Shown here: positions 1 to 11,394 of the stretch, in pieces
Layout of the letters: the number at the start of each line of letters is the position of its first letter
How positions within the stretch are numbered: position 1 is the first letter of the stretch
Source of the DNA: Gavia stellata
Lineage: Eukaryota; Chordata; Aves; Gaviiformes; Gaviidae
Assembly: GCF_030936135.1 (NCBI RefSeq)
Contig: NC_082612.1
Span: 18,981,475-19,045,474, forward strand
Direction of reading: 5' to 3'
Length of the DNA: 64,000 nt
The notes under the pieces: generated by a model
Told to the model about the DNA's origin: nothing
What the model saw: only the letters and a program-made list of their open reading frames with translations
Databases searched by the model: none
Translations under genes and position numbers: made by a program

Positions 1-2567
1 CAGCAGCCTGAATGGAGGCAGCTAGTGCCTTTTTAGGTGACTTGTGCCATCCAAGGCATCCACAGAGAGCTGGCACGGATAGCACAGGTCCTCAGGAGAG
101 CTATGTCCTGCTTGAGCAGATAATAACGGTCAACGGGTATCGCAGGGCAGCGCGAATGACATTAGCCGCCTATGGTTAGGCAACGAAACTCCACCCGAGA
201 CATACACTGCTTCGAAGAGAGTCTTCCCGCAGAAAATAAATGACTGCGTGTTACTGCTTTTCCTCACACTGGGCCAAGCATTTGGCTGACGACCACAGAG
301 AATAAATTATAAAATGACATACAACGCCAAGATGGCTCAAGAGAACAGTCTCTGGCACTGAGACTGGTACCGCCTGTAAATACTTAAAACCATTTTATGG
401 CTAAAACTCAGAGAAGCCCAAAAGATTAAATCCACACTGAACAACCTCCATCAGTTTTGACAATTTTATAAAAATTTTTTACCCCAGGGAAGAAAATGTG
501 CTTTTCTTTAACAACCGGAAAACAAGAATTAATTTTAACAGATTTCTGCTGTGGCGCATGGGATGTATCACGTGACCGTGCATACCTGGATTCTCTCTAA
601 ATACATCCTCTCACAAATACAAGAGTACCAGAAATGCCCATAGCACTTAGCCTGCACTGGAAAGTTCTCTCCTAGGGCACGCCAAGCCACAGACCAGCCT
701 GTCCCAGAGTTATTGCTTACGTGTAAAACTAAAAAGGATAGCACTTAAAAAAATACTAGTGAGTTAGCAATAGCTGTAGATAATTTAACACACTACGCTC
801 TTCCTTTATTCTGTCACCAAAAATCTTTTTCTATAGAAAAAGAAATTTTGAACAGCTTGCAGTCAAACTTTTCCCGCTGAAACCAATTTCACTTTATTTT
901 AATTCAAGTCCGTCACTGCTAGCCCTCTCCTGCTGGTACAGCATAACGGCCGCAAGCAGTCTTACACTACTTTGTCCATAAACCTGCACTAAGCATTCTT
1001 AAAGGACTTGGGAAGGAATAAACCCATGATATTTAGTATATAACCAAGCTTGCAGTACAACACCGAAACAGTTGTGTCAACGGTATGAAGTTTGGGGGTT
1101 TTTTTAGTAATTCTACTCCACACAAGCAAGGCAGACTTGCTCTCAGAGCCTGTCTACCAACGTAGTTTTGCATTTTCTTTTCCACTCCAAGATTCTCTGT
1201 CACAAAAAATAAAAACATCACCTTGTGCTACTACAACTGATCATAAACGACAACTTAAGTGTCACTGATATTTCAGGCATTTAGAACAGAACTGCCCACA
1301 CTAAAAATAGAAACATATCGACTTTCCAAAGAAATACTAACTTAATGCTTACAAATTTTGTTGTTATTCTCCCTAGTAACCAAATAAACCATCTATTTCA
1401 CAACTCCATAGTAAGTTCTATTTTGCATTGTCTTGGAATTTTTATGCAACTGTATGAACATGCCTTGTTTTGACTATTAACTTAAAACCCCCTAGAAATC
1501 TTGAAATAGAATTGTATAAGGGCTTCAAGTTCCCAAGGCCAGAAAAGACGATTGCTCTCAGAACTGTTATATTATACCGGCCACAACTGTTCACGGTGCT
1601 GTGTGAGGCCTGTGGTAAACATCCTGTACTATCCGCGCCCCAGCATCACTAAGGTTCTTCACCCTGAGAAAAGAACAGCAAACTCAGTTCAGGCTGCTTT
1701 CTTGAACTCCGTTTGGGTCCAGGAATATTGTTGTGTATGAGGCTGGAGATATATCAAGCTCCTCACTTCTGGACTAAGTCCGTATTTAGGAGAATCTGCT
1801 AATACTATCGTCAGTGTTGATTCTACAGCACCTACCTCAAAGCAGTCACCTCCTTAAAAGCCAATAAAAAAAATAAAAATAATTTTAAAAAGAGTAGGTT
1901 GAATGTTACTCTGTTCTCTGTTCTATAGTATTATGAGACTTCATATATCACATCACAGACAACAAAACAAATGGCACACTTACATCATGGAAGTCTCCAG
2001 CTGTGATTCATATACACTTGAGCATATATAGGCTGCAGATGTGTTTAAAACATCCAGCATCATGCAAAACACAGATTATCAGATATTTCTAAGTAGCCAG
2101 CACTATCTCTGCCTTTCCAGCTACTATCAAGAACTTTTATTCTTAGCATGATCTGTACATAAGCTTGGTGATAAATTTGAAACTCGGCGATTTAATTTAA
2201 TTTTTTGTCCTAGATGACTCACTCCTACCCATCACATTTAACAGTTCTGTTCAGCGATTTCAAAATATGTAGCAGAAGCATTACATTGCAATGTGGTACG
2301 ACATTAAAAAAATGCTCCTTAAAACCAAAGAATATTATCATTTGGCTTAAAGTTTCAGAACTTGTTAAAGCACAGAAGGCTGCAGTATTTTCAATCTCAA
2401 GCAAGAATCCAAGCACAGAAACAAGGGAAAGATTAAATTCCAAATATTTGCCTACACACCTGCCCATGAATTCTTCTCCCACATTACCGAAACAACCTTC
2501 ATTCTGGAATTGGGGAGAGCAAGCAGATAGTACAGAACTGGATGCATTAATGCTGAATGGTACTTAC
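1..2567 (-). other. PKD2: PKD2 intron 2 (partial)
   Basis: AT-rich sequence downstream of PKD2 exon 2. I looked for human-like exon 3 peptides (YYYT, DFWKFTEG) on the minus strand and saw none. Short ORFs here show no family resemblance. There is no clear repeat apart from A/T-rich low complexity near 1860-1900. Confidence 0.6.
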
Positions 2568-5500
2568 AGACACACAAGACCACGAGGAAAATGATGTATG
2601 TAACCAACTCCCGTAAAACACTTTTCAGATATCGCTCTCTGCTGGTGTTGCTTTCTTCCATGAGTCTTGTCCCCCACAGACCTTAAAAGGAAAACATGTA
2701 TAATGATATACACAGATGTCTGATATTATGTCACTTGTGTATATCTAGTAAGTGGTTTTGAAAGCTTAACCTATGTCATGTCTGCTGCAGGTTCTTCTAT
2801 GGATTTTAAACCGATCTAAGTTCAAGCAAGAACAACTTCTTTGGGCTGCCGTTCTGTAGGCTGAACGGGGCCCGAGGCAGTATTAGCTATTAATGAGATA
2901 CCATAATAATTCAGAAACAGCTCAGCAGAACTCTAACAGAATCTGCTGAAGATTTGCCAGAAGTGCTGTCACTTAAAACCACATGGTAGGAAACCAGATA
3001 CAAGTATACAAAGACACACACAGATAGCCATCCTTCAAGAAACGCAGTGCAGCGTTCTGGGTTTTTTTGAAGTATCAAAAGCATTGTTAGATGAATGAAA
3101 ATGCACGTTCAGTATCAAATTTTTATTAGCCGTCTTAACTAACTGTCTACCTGAAAGGAGGATACTTTAGTCAAACATATTTTTAAACTGAAACAACAAA
3201 GTCGGTACCGAGCCCATGATCGGGACGGTTTTCCGAGATGAATAACGCACTAACAACTAGTTTGTTATTAAGCAGGCATTCTTTAATACAACGCTGGGCA
3301 GCACTGGGGATTCGTCCACCACGAGTGCTCCAACGGGTTAGCAAAGCACCTCAGTTTATATACAGAAAAATCATGCATATTCATCAGAATTCTAAAAAGG
3401 GCGGTCTTATGTGGATGAGTTCCCGGAATTCATTTGCATAGTCCAAGCATGCGCAGTAAAATTAGGGTTAGGGTCTTTTCACCCTCTGGTGGTCGTTCAT
3501 AGTCTTCCTCACACTGTCCACTAGTCCATACACGGTCATGGAATTAGCTCATCCATCCTTTGGCCTCGGAATGTTACAAAAGGGTCAGTTTGAACTAGTT
3601 CTTTAGCACTTACCTTGACACAAACGTCCCGAGTCCCTGTTATCAATGATATATTCAGGAGGCATAACGAGCTACCTCAAGGCCCATTTGATCTTGTCAG
3701 GAAGGGAGTTACACGTCTTGAAACATCCTATTATCAACTCTGCTCAGCAAATAACTAAAACTATGCAAGTAAAGCTTTTATGTATCACAGTAGGGTCTCA
3801 GCCAGGGACCGTCAGTGATTTAACCCTTCATTCACATATTTTGAAAGAAAACAAATCGTAACCTTCCTCTCCCAAATAGGCAAGGCATGTCCAACAGAGA
3901 CACAGCAGGGATCTTGGCGAGTTTTTCTACACGATTTCTTTCCCTACACAACAAACAGTTATCACTGAAACATTAGCAGCAGCCTAAATGAGCAACCATC
4001 GTCTAGCTATCAAACTGGGCAACTGCATTAGCTGAACTACGTCCGCCCGTTACGAGCTTCATGTGACACCTTACATTCTCAAGAAGACAGCGTAAGAGAA
4101 GTTACTGAACTTTGGTCATCCCCTCCAAAAGGGGTTACAGAAAAGCAAAAGGATCTTTTAAATGGAGTCACTAAAAAAACCAACCATCTGAGAAAAGAAA
4201 GCAGTTAGTAACCACCATGCTTATTTCCTGGGCCTAATATGGAACAGGAAAAAGCTGGGAACAGCTGCTGATGCTCAGACCAGAACTGCTACCTTCATGG
4301 AAGTTCTCTTCATTTACGCCTAAATAAAGCAAGACAATTTGACCATAGTTTACGACGGGAGAGAAAACATATAAAAATAAAAACTCGCTCTTATGGAAGC
4401 ACACCAAATTTTTACCCTTTTCCTTTTCAGGTACTTTAAACGGCCAACCTTTTAAAACATCCTTTATGTTCCCAGCAGATGGAAATGAAGCAACCTCAAA
4501 CTACCTAGGAAAAAATCCTGGATCTATCAAACATACCACAGTAATTTGAAGTCAAATGGAACAGCAACAAGGGGTAGCCAAAACATGTTACAAAGCTGAC
4601 AACGAAGCGAGAGTTCAGTTGCTTTGCAACGGCTGCTGTAAGACTAAGACAGACAAAGGGCTGATCTGCCTGCTGCAGACCTTCATTTGCTAAGAGATGG
4701 GAACAAGGAAGCTCTGCCCTCTATCTGCAAACACAGGGTTTATTCAGAAAAAAAATAATGCGTTAGATGTTTTTAGAAGCCTTTCAGCTGCCACATTTTT
4801 AAGCTGTGACCTAACCACAAAGTCAACCAGGAAATTTCTCTTGCATAGTCACAGCAAGCACTAATAGTCTTAGCATTAACTTCTCTTCATGCTCCTTAAT
4901 TAGTAACTTATAACCTTTGCTACCATCAGCCCCCAAAACAAGAGAGCTTTTTCAAAGCTGTTCTTTAAGGCTAAGTCTGAAAATTTTCAGATAAAGACTG
5001 CAGCTTTACTACACAGAATGCCAAATCCTCACCATTAGGTCATTCTTGAAGACAGAAACTCAAAACCAAGAACATTTACAGAGTCACTAATAATAAAGGA
5101 CTCAACAAACTCAGCCTCTAACACAGCACTACGTTGCACTAGCAACCCCCATAATAAAGGCAGGAAAACATTACGGAAGAGAGGAAGAAAAGGCTGGAAC
5201 AGCCAGTGAGCCAAGCTGGCGAGAGAGCCGAGTCCTGGCTGTCAGCACATTACTCACCAACAAGAAATGCGGTGAGCAGAAAGCTTGCAAGCTCAAATTC
5301 TGTCATATTAGAATATTGTTAGCAGTCAGCAAGGAACAGAAAGTTACATGTGAAGGGGGAAAAAAAAAAAAACCAAAAACCCACACACAAAAAACCCCCC
5401 AAACCACCACCAGAGATCATACGATGATCTTTGTGTTAAATGAACTCTGCATTTGCCAGTCAGGAGCTTGAGGCTTTCATTAGTTGCCTTGTTTTTAGAA

Positions 5501-8500
5501 GATACGTACATTATTCCCCTTTTTGCCTTATTAGAATATTGGTTTAGATGCATCAAGAATAGTGGCGGTAAGCAGTGCTGGATTTAAGTTGACATCTACT
5601 GCAAGCACCAAGAACGTTTCATTTCTAGCCTCGATTAATCATTTTCAGTTCATTCCTTATGTAAATTTGCTATTCATCAACTTTTTGACAGAATCTATGT
5701 ACCCTTTCATTTATCTAACAAATCTGCAACTAACCATTCTCTCATACTCATTCTGTAGGCCAAACAGCTTATCTAAAGAGTATACAAACTCAGAGAGTTG
5801 TCAAAAAACAATCATCAAATGCAAATTAAAAAAAAGATGAAATTTCATCTTACAATAAGAAGTCTAACTTGTTAGGTAACACAGGAAATTAAACTCTTGC
5901 TGTTTACACATATATAAGATGTTATATACATACATACATGTATATACGTACATACATGTCATATATAACATGTATATGTACTTACATATACGCATATACC
6001 TACATAATCATAAAGCCAAGTTTATAAGGTCCAGCATGCAGATAAAGTAATCCGGTTTTATGTAAAAGACTTAAGTTCTGAAAGCCCTCAAGCCAAGATA
6101 CATATCACTAACTAATCTGCCTACACAGAAATTCAGATGCTGGGGCAAGGGAAGGAAAGGAAAGTGACCCTCAGGCAAGGACACTTTGTCCCAAAACAAC
6201 AATAAAACAGTCTCACAATCCTTCCTTCACATTCCTCAGTAAGGTACAATCGGAGCCTGCGCTAGTTCAACTCAATAAAAATGCCATGATGCATTCTTCG
6301 TAAATGTAACAATTAATGAGTGACTGGAAAGGATATTTGATACTTCCCTTTAACAGTAACTAAGGAAATCTTTCAAGAAATACCCCGCGTACACCCCTTA
6401 GTACGGATACACATGAGGACACAGCAGCACTGGGTGACCAAGTACAGCTCTGAGGGACAGCTTACCTTTCCAGCCTGGCTCTGGAAATGGACTTTGCTCT
6501 TACCCATCAAAACTTCTGATGACTTTCTCCTTAACAGAGTTGAACAGTCGTCCCCTCCTCTCCCCTCAGCATCTAGGATGTTTGCTGAAGAGATCTGCAA
6601 AACTAGAGGGACTAAAGCTACTTCACAGAGACTCGCGTTAGAATCTGAAAAGAATCCACAAAGAGAAGAACCTAAAATACAGATAGTCTGAAGTAGTTGA
6701 CTTTCTATTCGCTTAGTAACTCCCGTTACAGTCCCCCCCCACCGATAACTGCAATTACCAAAATCCCATGACCTTAAATCCTCTCCGCATTTTTATTTCA
6801 CAACTGACAGCAAGAAAAGCGTGAGCTGTCATTCAGTATCCCTCAGCTGATGAGTGGCAACTTGTTTAGCCATGGTAACACTATCGCTTTTGATATCCAA
6901 AGGATTAATCCCTCTTGTTGATTTCTGCCTAGTGAAATGGAACTTCATTAAATAAATCTGTGCTAAGCTCTAGCATAGCTCTAGATGACCTCTAGTCATC
7001 TTGAGATAAAACTGAGTACCAAGTATGCCATTTTCCAGTCTTCAAAGATCTCACAGTTATCCATGAAATGTCAGAAGAAGTACTGAGTGCTTCTTCCTGT
7101 ATCAAAACCTCAGTTATCCTTCAAGTGCCCTATATTAATTTCAGGCTTGAAAGCAGCCCTTTTGCTGCGTAGCCTGCAGCAATCACATTCTTCAGAGAAG
7201 GTTAGTTACCGACGCAGCAGGCAACAGCCTGCAGTACCTTCACGGCACGGAAGTCACAACTAGCCATTTACTGTGCCGATGAATTAACGGCAACATTCTC
7301 ATGAAAGGGCCAGAAAAGGATCCGTCTACTAGAGTAACTTTAGTTACACTTGCCTATGAACACAAAATGTACGCAGGTCAGAAATAAATGGAAACTGTGG
7401 ATAGTAACCACGGGGATAAATCCACTCCGAACATTCCTAGGACTTGAAACCAAGTCTTTTCATTTTACAGCTAAAAGTAGAATACTACCAGTGTACGCTG
7501 ACTGCCTCAAACAGCAAGAGGCAGCTTGGTCCACAGCCACGATGGAAAATATTTTTTGGTTTCTCGCACTGCAAGAAGGTGCAACTTTGCACCATTCTCC
7601 ACACAGCGCACACTCGATTAATAGGCTCGCACCCAATAGTGTAAAGAGAACTGCACCGGTCGAAAGGATGCGTAACGTTACCAGGACAAAGGTCCTCCTC
7701 ATCTTTCAGCCTGAAAGCAGAAATTAAAAGTTCAAAGTACGGACGCGCATCAGCTCCCAAACTGGTTATTCTAGCCCAGGATACGTTGCTTTTAGGCAAC
7801 AGGACAGGCAAGGGATCCGTGTATCAGAGCAGGGCCAGAACATCTTCTCTGCCAACATCAGCCCGATGCTGATGCCGCTGAAGGCTCAGCTGCACTCATT
7901 CTGCCCAGCACAGCATGCAGCTTCACCAAAAGCCAATTCCTCTTGGTTCTGCTGCTTGCTTAGCTGAACAAGGTGAAAATACATACATAGGCTTAAAAAC
8001 AAAAAAAAAAACTGCTAGAAAAAAGCATACTAAAAATAAACAACCTTCCTCCACCCAAAACAAACCCTAAACCATAGATGCAGATGAACTATAGATGATT
8101 CAACAAAGCATTTTACCAAGCCTTTGTTAGAATGGTCTCTCATGGAGGGGGGGCGGGGGGGGGGGGAAAAAAAAAGTCTGTCCGAAGGACTTTCTTTCCA
8201 TCTGCGAATACTCTGACCTTACACAAATCACACGTTATTAAGCTCTGCCTTCGGTTTCAAAACGGCTCAGAAACCAGCACCAAAATCACTCCTAGTGTGG
8301 ATAATCGGTTTTAAGTATTCCTGCAGAAAACATGAGGGAGATGAAACAGTGGCAACTTATGCCGGGTCATCGGGAAGTCACTCTCACACTCACCTCATGT
8401 CCAAACACCACTATTTTTCCCCACAGTTAAAAGCATATACAGGAGGTTCCTTCTCGGCAACAACTAGTGCGAAGGGAGCATCTGAACAGTCTACCTGGAT

Positions 8501-10578
8501 AAACATTTTTATAAAAGGACTTCACTTTCTTCAGGTGAAGCAGCTCCTTTCCTAGGCATGCACATATCTCAGCGACAGACTACACACACCACTGAGGACT
8601 CCAAACAGAGCAGTGCCAGTTCATGCATAACACATAATTATCATTGATATCTTTTCCCGGCCATTCTGGTCTCTTGTTATGAAGTGACTTAGTTCATTGA
8701 ACACTCTCCCAGTAAAATCTGCTGAAAAGAAAACACGCTCTACTCCATAATCTCTGCAAGTCTGACTGGCATCCAAGTAAAACACTGCAATGATCAAGAG
8801 GGATTTATTTTGGTGCAAGACAGCTGAAGTCGGAGAAATCGTTATAGCAAATGATTTTTGAATGCACGTGAAAATCAAAGTGAAGACACACAGGACATAC
8901 AATAGCCTAATTTACAAGTCCCTCCTTAAAATCAAGTTTGTTTTGACACCTCTGCTGATGCCGTGCCAGCCAGTAACAGTACTACCTATTACTTCAGAAA
9001 AAATCACATTTTAGAATCATAGAATCATTTAGGTTGGAAAAGACCCTTAAGATCATCGAGTCCAACCGTAAACCTAACACTGCCAAGCCCACCACTAGGT
9101 TTCTTCTCCTAAAAGAGTATTTTCTAGCATTCTCTAAATATTAGAAATATTTCTAATATTTTCTAAATACGGTTTACCTTTCCTGCAGCTTTATAACTAT
9201 AAAAATTTTTTCTGACACTTGAAAAAACCCTATGTTTAAAATCCTCGTGATTCCATGCTGACATTTTAAGCTCCTCTGAAAAGGCAGGGGGGTTTCTCAC
9301 ATGCGCTCCCACAACCCTGAATCCAAAGAACTCCCCGTCCACCATTTTCTCTTCTGTGTCAAATCAACCCTGCACAGGGCCAGCTCAGCAGAGTTAACGC
9401 AGTAAGGTTAGAACTACACTCGAAAACGCTCATTTGATGTGCTCCTGCTTCGAACTACGTCCCCGGTCACCAGCTGCGCGTCAACAGGCAGCTCTCAACA
9501 ACCCGGGGCAGCTCCAAGGCACTGCACGCCATTGCAGAGAAGCAAAAAATGAATAAAACACCCTCCCGACAACCCCGCTCTAAGTGCAAACACCATCCTA
9601 CCCACCTCTTCTATAGGACAGGATGCTGAAAAAGACAGTATTCTGCTCCAACTCTCCAAAGACCTGGTGTTGGATCAGAAAAGCCACAAGTACCCAAGAG
9701 CTGCTCAGGAGAGTCTCTCACACTGAGAGCAGCCAGGACTAAGACCTGGGGGGCAGAGATGTCTATGCTCCAGAGGAAAGGAGAGAGCGGTGCGTGCGTT
9801 TTGTGTGTGCTGGGGGGGCACAACCAGGACAGAGATCAGCATACGGGCGTGCATGAAGAGGGGCTGGACACAGACTGGGGCAAGGAGGGACGGACAGATG
9901 GGAGAGGGGAAAAGAACAGGGGTAGAGGAAAAAGAGGACAGATAGCAAAGGGGTGGGTGGAAGAAGAGGCAAAAGGGACTACAAGCAACTCATACACCTT
10001 CCCCTCGGTGGCACTCTGGAGGAAATGGCAGCCGAGCTATGGGAGCCGAGCGAGACTCGGAGCCCGCTCCGGCCGGAGGGGCCGGAGGGGCCGGAGGGGC
10101 CGGAGAGGCCGGAGGGGCCGGAGAGGCCGGAGGGGCCGGAGGGGCCGGAGGGGCCGGAGGGGCCGGAGCTCTCACCTCGCAGTCGCCGCGCCAGGCGCTT
10201 GGCCCAGGCCGCTCGGTGGGGCGCGGCGCCGTCGGGCGGCAGCTGATGGCGGCTCGGCCCCTCCGTCCCGCCGCGCCCCGCGGGCAGCCGCCGCTGCCGC
10301 CGCCCGCCGCCCTGGCCCGCCGCGCCGCTGCCCAACGACGACGAAGCGCCGGCCGCGCCGCTGCCCCACTCCACGTCCATCTCCAGCACCGGCCCTGCCG
10401 CCGCCGCCGCCGCCCCCTCCTCCTCGGGCTCGAAGCCCGGGTTGTCCCGGCTCCAGGCCTGCCGCGAGCAGGCGGAGAGCGGCGGCGACGGCGGGCAGGA
10501 GCCGGCCCGCGCCGCCTCACCCAGCCGCTCCAGCTCCAGCTGCTCCCGCCCGCGGCGGCAGCCCCCGCGGCCCGCCAT
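2568..10578 (-). CDS. PKD2: Polycystin-2, coding exons 1 and 2 only (gene continues off the left edge)
   Basis: Polycystin-2 is a TRP-family cation channel of primary cilia and ER that partners with polycystin-1. Exon 1 coding is 10176-10578 (134 codons plus one base) and exon 2 is 2568-2681 (114 bases, the same length I recall for human exon 2). Exon 1 carries the N-terminal landmark [14 protein letters not shown] followed by an acidic stretch and EMDVEW, then [11 protein letters not shown]. Exon 2 gives [12 protein letters not shown] and [12 protein letters not shown] and leads into the first transmembrane helix (IIFLVVLCV). Splice junctions are CGAG|GTGAG at 10175 and TTTTAAG|GT at 2681, and they join in frame through a Gly codon. 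I start at the Met at 10578 (MAGRGGC), which aligns with an internal human LMAG; the frame stays open upstream to a Met at 10875. Exon 3 was not recognised in 1-2567, so it probably lies off the edge. The identification is firm; the start is less so. Confidence 0.93.
3199..3948 (-). mobile_element. Solo LTR of an endogenous retrovirus
   Basis: An LTR of about 750 bases in minus orientation with no internal region. Read on the minus strand it begins TGTAGGG and has a TATATAAA box (3355-3362). An ATTAAA polyadenylation signal (3282-3287) follows about 70 bases downstream, so U3, R and U5 are in the expected order. An 8-base direct repeat, ACAACAAA, flanks it at 3193-3200 and 3948-3955; this overlaps the element ends, so the true duplication is probably CAACA (5 bases). 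The far end is not a canonical CA. No gag, pol or env remnant is present. The family is not assigned; the preserved signals and flanking repeat suggest moderate age. Confidence 0.7.
5905..6010. repeat. AT-rich TACA/TATA microsatellite
   Basis: Imperfect alternating TACA, TATA and CATA units form a low-complexity block in PKD2 intron 1, with many short palindromes such as ACATGT. Confidence 0.8.
8147..8176. repeat. G-run followed by A-run
   Basis: A block of G interrupted by one C, followed directly by a run of A. It is low-complexity sequence in PKD2 intron 1 with no visible function. Confidence 0.75.
9012..9105 (-). mobile_element. CR1 LINE, 3' end fragment
   Basis: Plus-strand text AGAATCATAGAATCA followed by TTAGGTTGGAAAAGACC is the reverse complement of the CR1 3' tail with its ATTCTATG-type octamer. 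The fragment is about 90 bases, heavily 5'-truncated, and lies in PKD2 intron 1. Confidence 0.85.
10071..10168. repeat. GC-rich 9-base tandem repeat at the PKD2 exon 1 splice donor
   Basis: About eleven copies of a nonamer, GGCCGGAGG on the plus strand, with two copies carrying a G-to-A change. The array lies in PKD2 intron 1 and ends seven bases from the donor at 10175. Runs of four G on the plus strand could form quadruplexes; the pre-mRNA is the C-rich strand. Read through the donor it stays open as a Ser-Gly-Pro repeat. Confidence 0.9.
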
Positions 10579-10712
10579 CAGCCCGCCGCCGCCGCCCGGG
10601 GCGGGGCACCGCCGCCTCCGCCCCTTCCCCGCCCTCTGGCGCCGGCCCGGAAAGCGCGGGGTGCGGAGGGAGATGTAGTTGCCGTGCCTCGCAGCGGGAG
10701 CGGCCGCCGGGG

Positions 10713-10740
10713 CCTCCCTCCCTCCCTCCCTCCCTCCCTC
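10713..10740. repeat. CCTC microsatellite in the PKD2 leader
   Basis: Seven perfect CCTC units on the plus strand. The sense (minus) strand reads as repeated GAGG with runs of three G, a possible quadruplex in the promoter or 5' untranslated RNA of PKD2. Confidence 0.85.
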
Positions 10741-11066
10741 AGAGAGGGGCGCGGCCGCTGCGTCTGGGGCCGCCTCCGCCGCTTGAAGCCCCGAGCCCTG
10801 AGGCGGGAAGCGCCGCGGCGCCTGAGGGGTACCGGTGCCGGGGCCGGCGGCGGGTGTTCCAGGCCAACTCGCCACTCACCCTCGGTAAAAGCAGGAGGAG
10901 GCCCCGGGGAGGGGTTTTCCCCGCTTAATAAATTGCGGGGGAACAGCTATTTCACCTCATTTACGAAGGAGAGGTACTAAAGCTCCTCACGCAGCCAGCA
11001 AGCTCCCCCTTTCCACCCCAACCCAGCCAACGGTAACGCAGCCCGCAGGTAGAGGGGTTTTGTGGT

Positions 11067-11072
11067 TTTATT
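11067..11072 (-). terminator. SPP1: SPP1 polyadenylation signal
   Basis: AATAAA on the minus strand, about 320 bases after the SPP1 stop. It lies only about 490 bases before the PKD2 start codon. Confidence 0.75.
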
Positions 11073-11394
11073 TAAATCCAGTTACAGCAAAATACAGGCT
11101 GGCGGTACAGTCAGCAGCACGCCAGAGAGGTAACGCTCGCTCTGTGCGTCCGACAGCCTTCGTCGCGCTTCCCCGCGCCTCCGCCGACTGCCTCCCGCCA
11201 GGCCGGCACGACGCGCAGCGCGGAGGCTTGGCACTGCTGGTGGCTGAGGGGAGGCCACCGGGTAAAGAAGCTGCCCCGGACCCGAAAAGTCGCCACACGC
11301 TCTACCTTTACAAACGGTTACCCGAAATGAAGCTACTCCCCCCTCCCCTTAGGTAGGAACTGAAAAAGAAGGGAAACGTTACATTTGTCTCCCT

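Larger units (their letters stand above)
2682..10175 (-). other. PKD2: PKD2 intron 1
   Basis: An intron of about 7.5 kb between exons 1 and 2. It contains a solo LTR (3.2-3.95 kb), an AT-rich microsatellite (5.9-6.0 kb), an A/C-rich low-complexity patch (5.35-5.41 kb), a G-run/A-run (8.15-8.18 kb), a CR1 fragment (9.0-9.1 kb) and the GC nonamer array at its 5' end. No other gene is recognisable; the ORFs are short and lack family features. Confidence 0.75.
9980..10950 (-). promoter_or_regulatory. PKD2: PKD2 GC-rich promoter/CpG island with 5' leader
   Basis: This dense GC/CpG block surrounds PKD2 exon 1 inside otherwise AT-rich sequence, as for a housekeeping-type promoter. No TATA box is evident. 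It includes seven tandem CCTC units at 10713-10740; on the transcribed sense strand these are G-runs, about 135 bases upstream of the chosen start codon. The upstream neighbour SPP1 ends only about 0.4-0.5 kb away, so the whole PKD2 promoter must fit in this gap. The transcription start is inferred to be near 10.6-10.8 kb. Confidence 0.75.

Noticed and set aside
3455-3475. Telomere-like TTAGGGTTAGGG within the LTR
   Set aside because: Only two units are present inside the LTR, so it is not an interstitial telomere array.
9759-10980. Long plus-strand ORFs over the PKD2 island with Arg-Gly or Ala-Gly-Gly repeats
   Set aside because: They arise from the GC-rich nonamer array and CpG island on the strand opposite to the recognised PKD2 exon 1.
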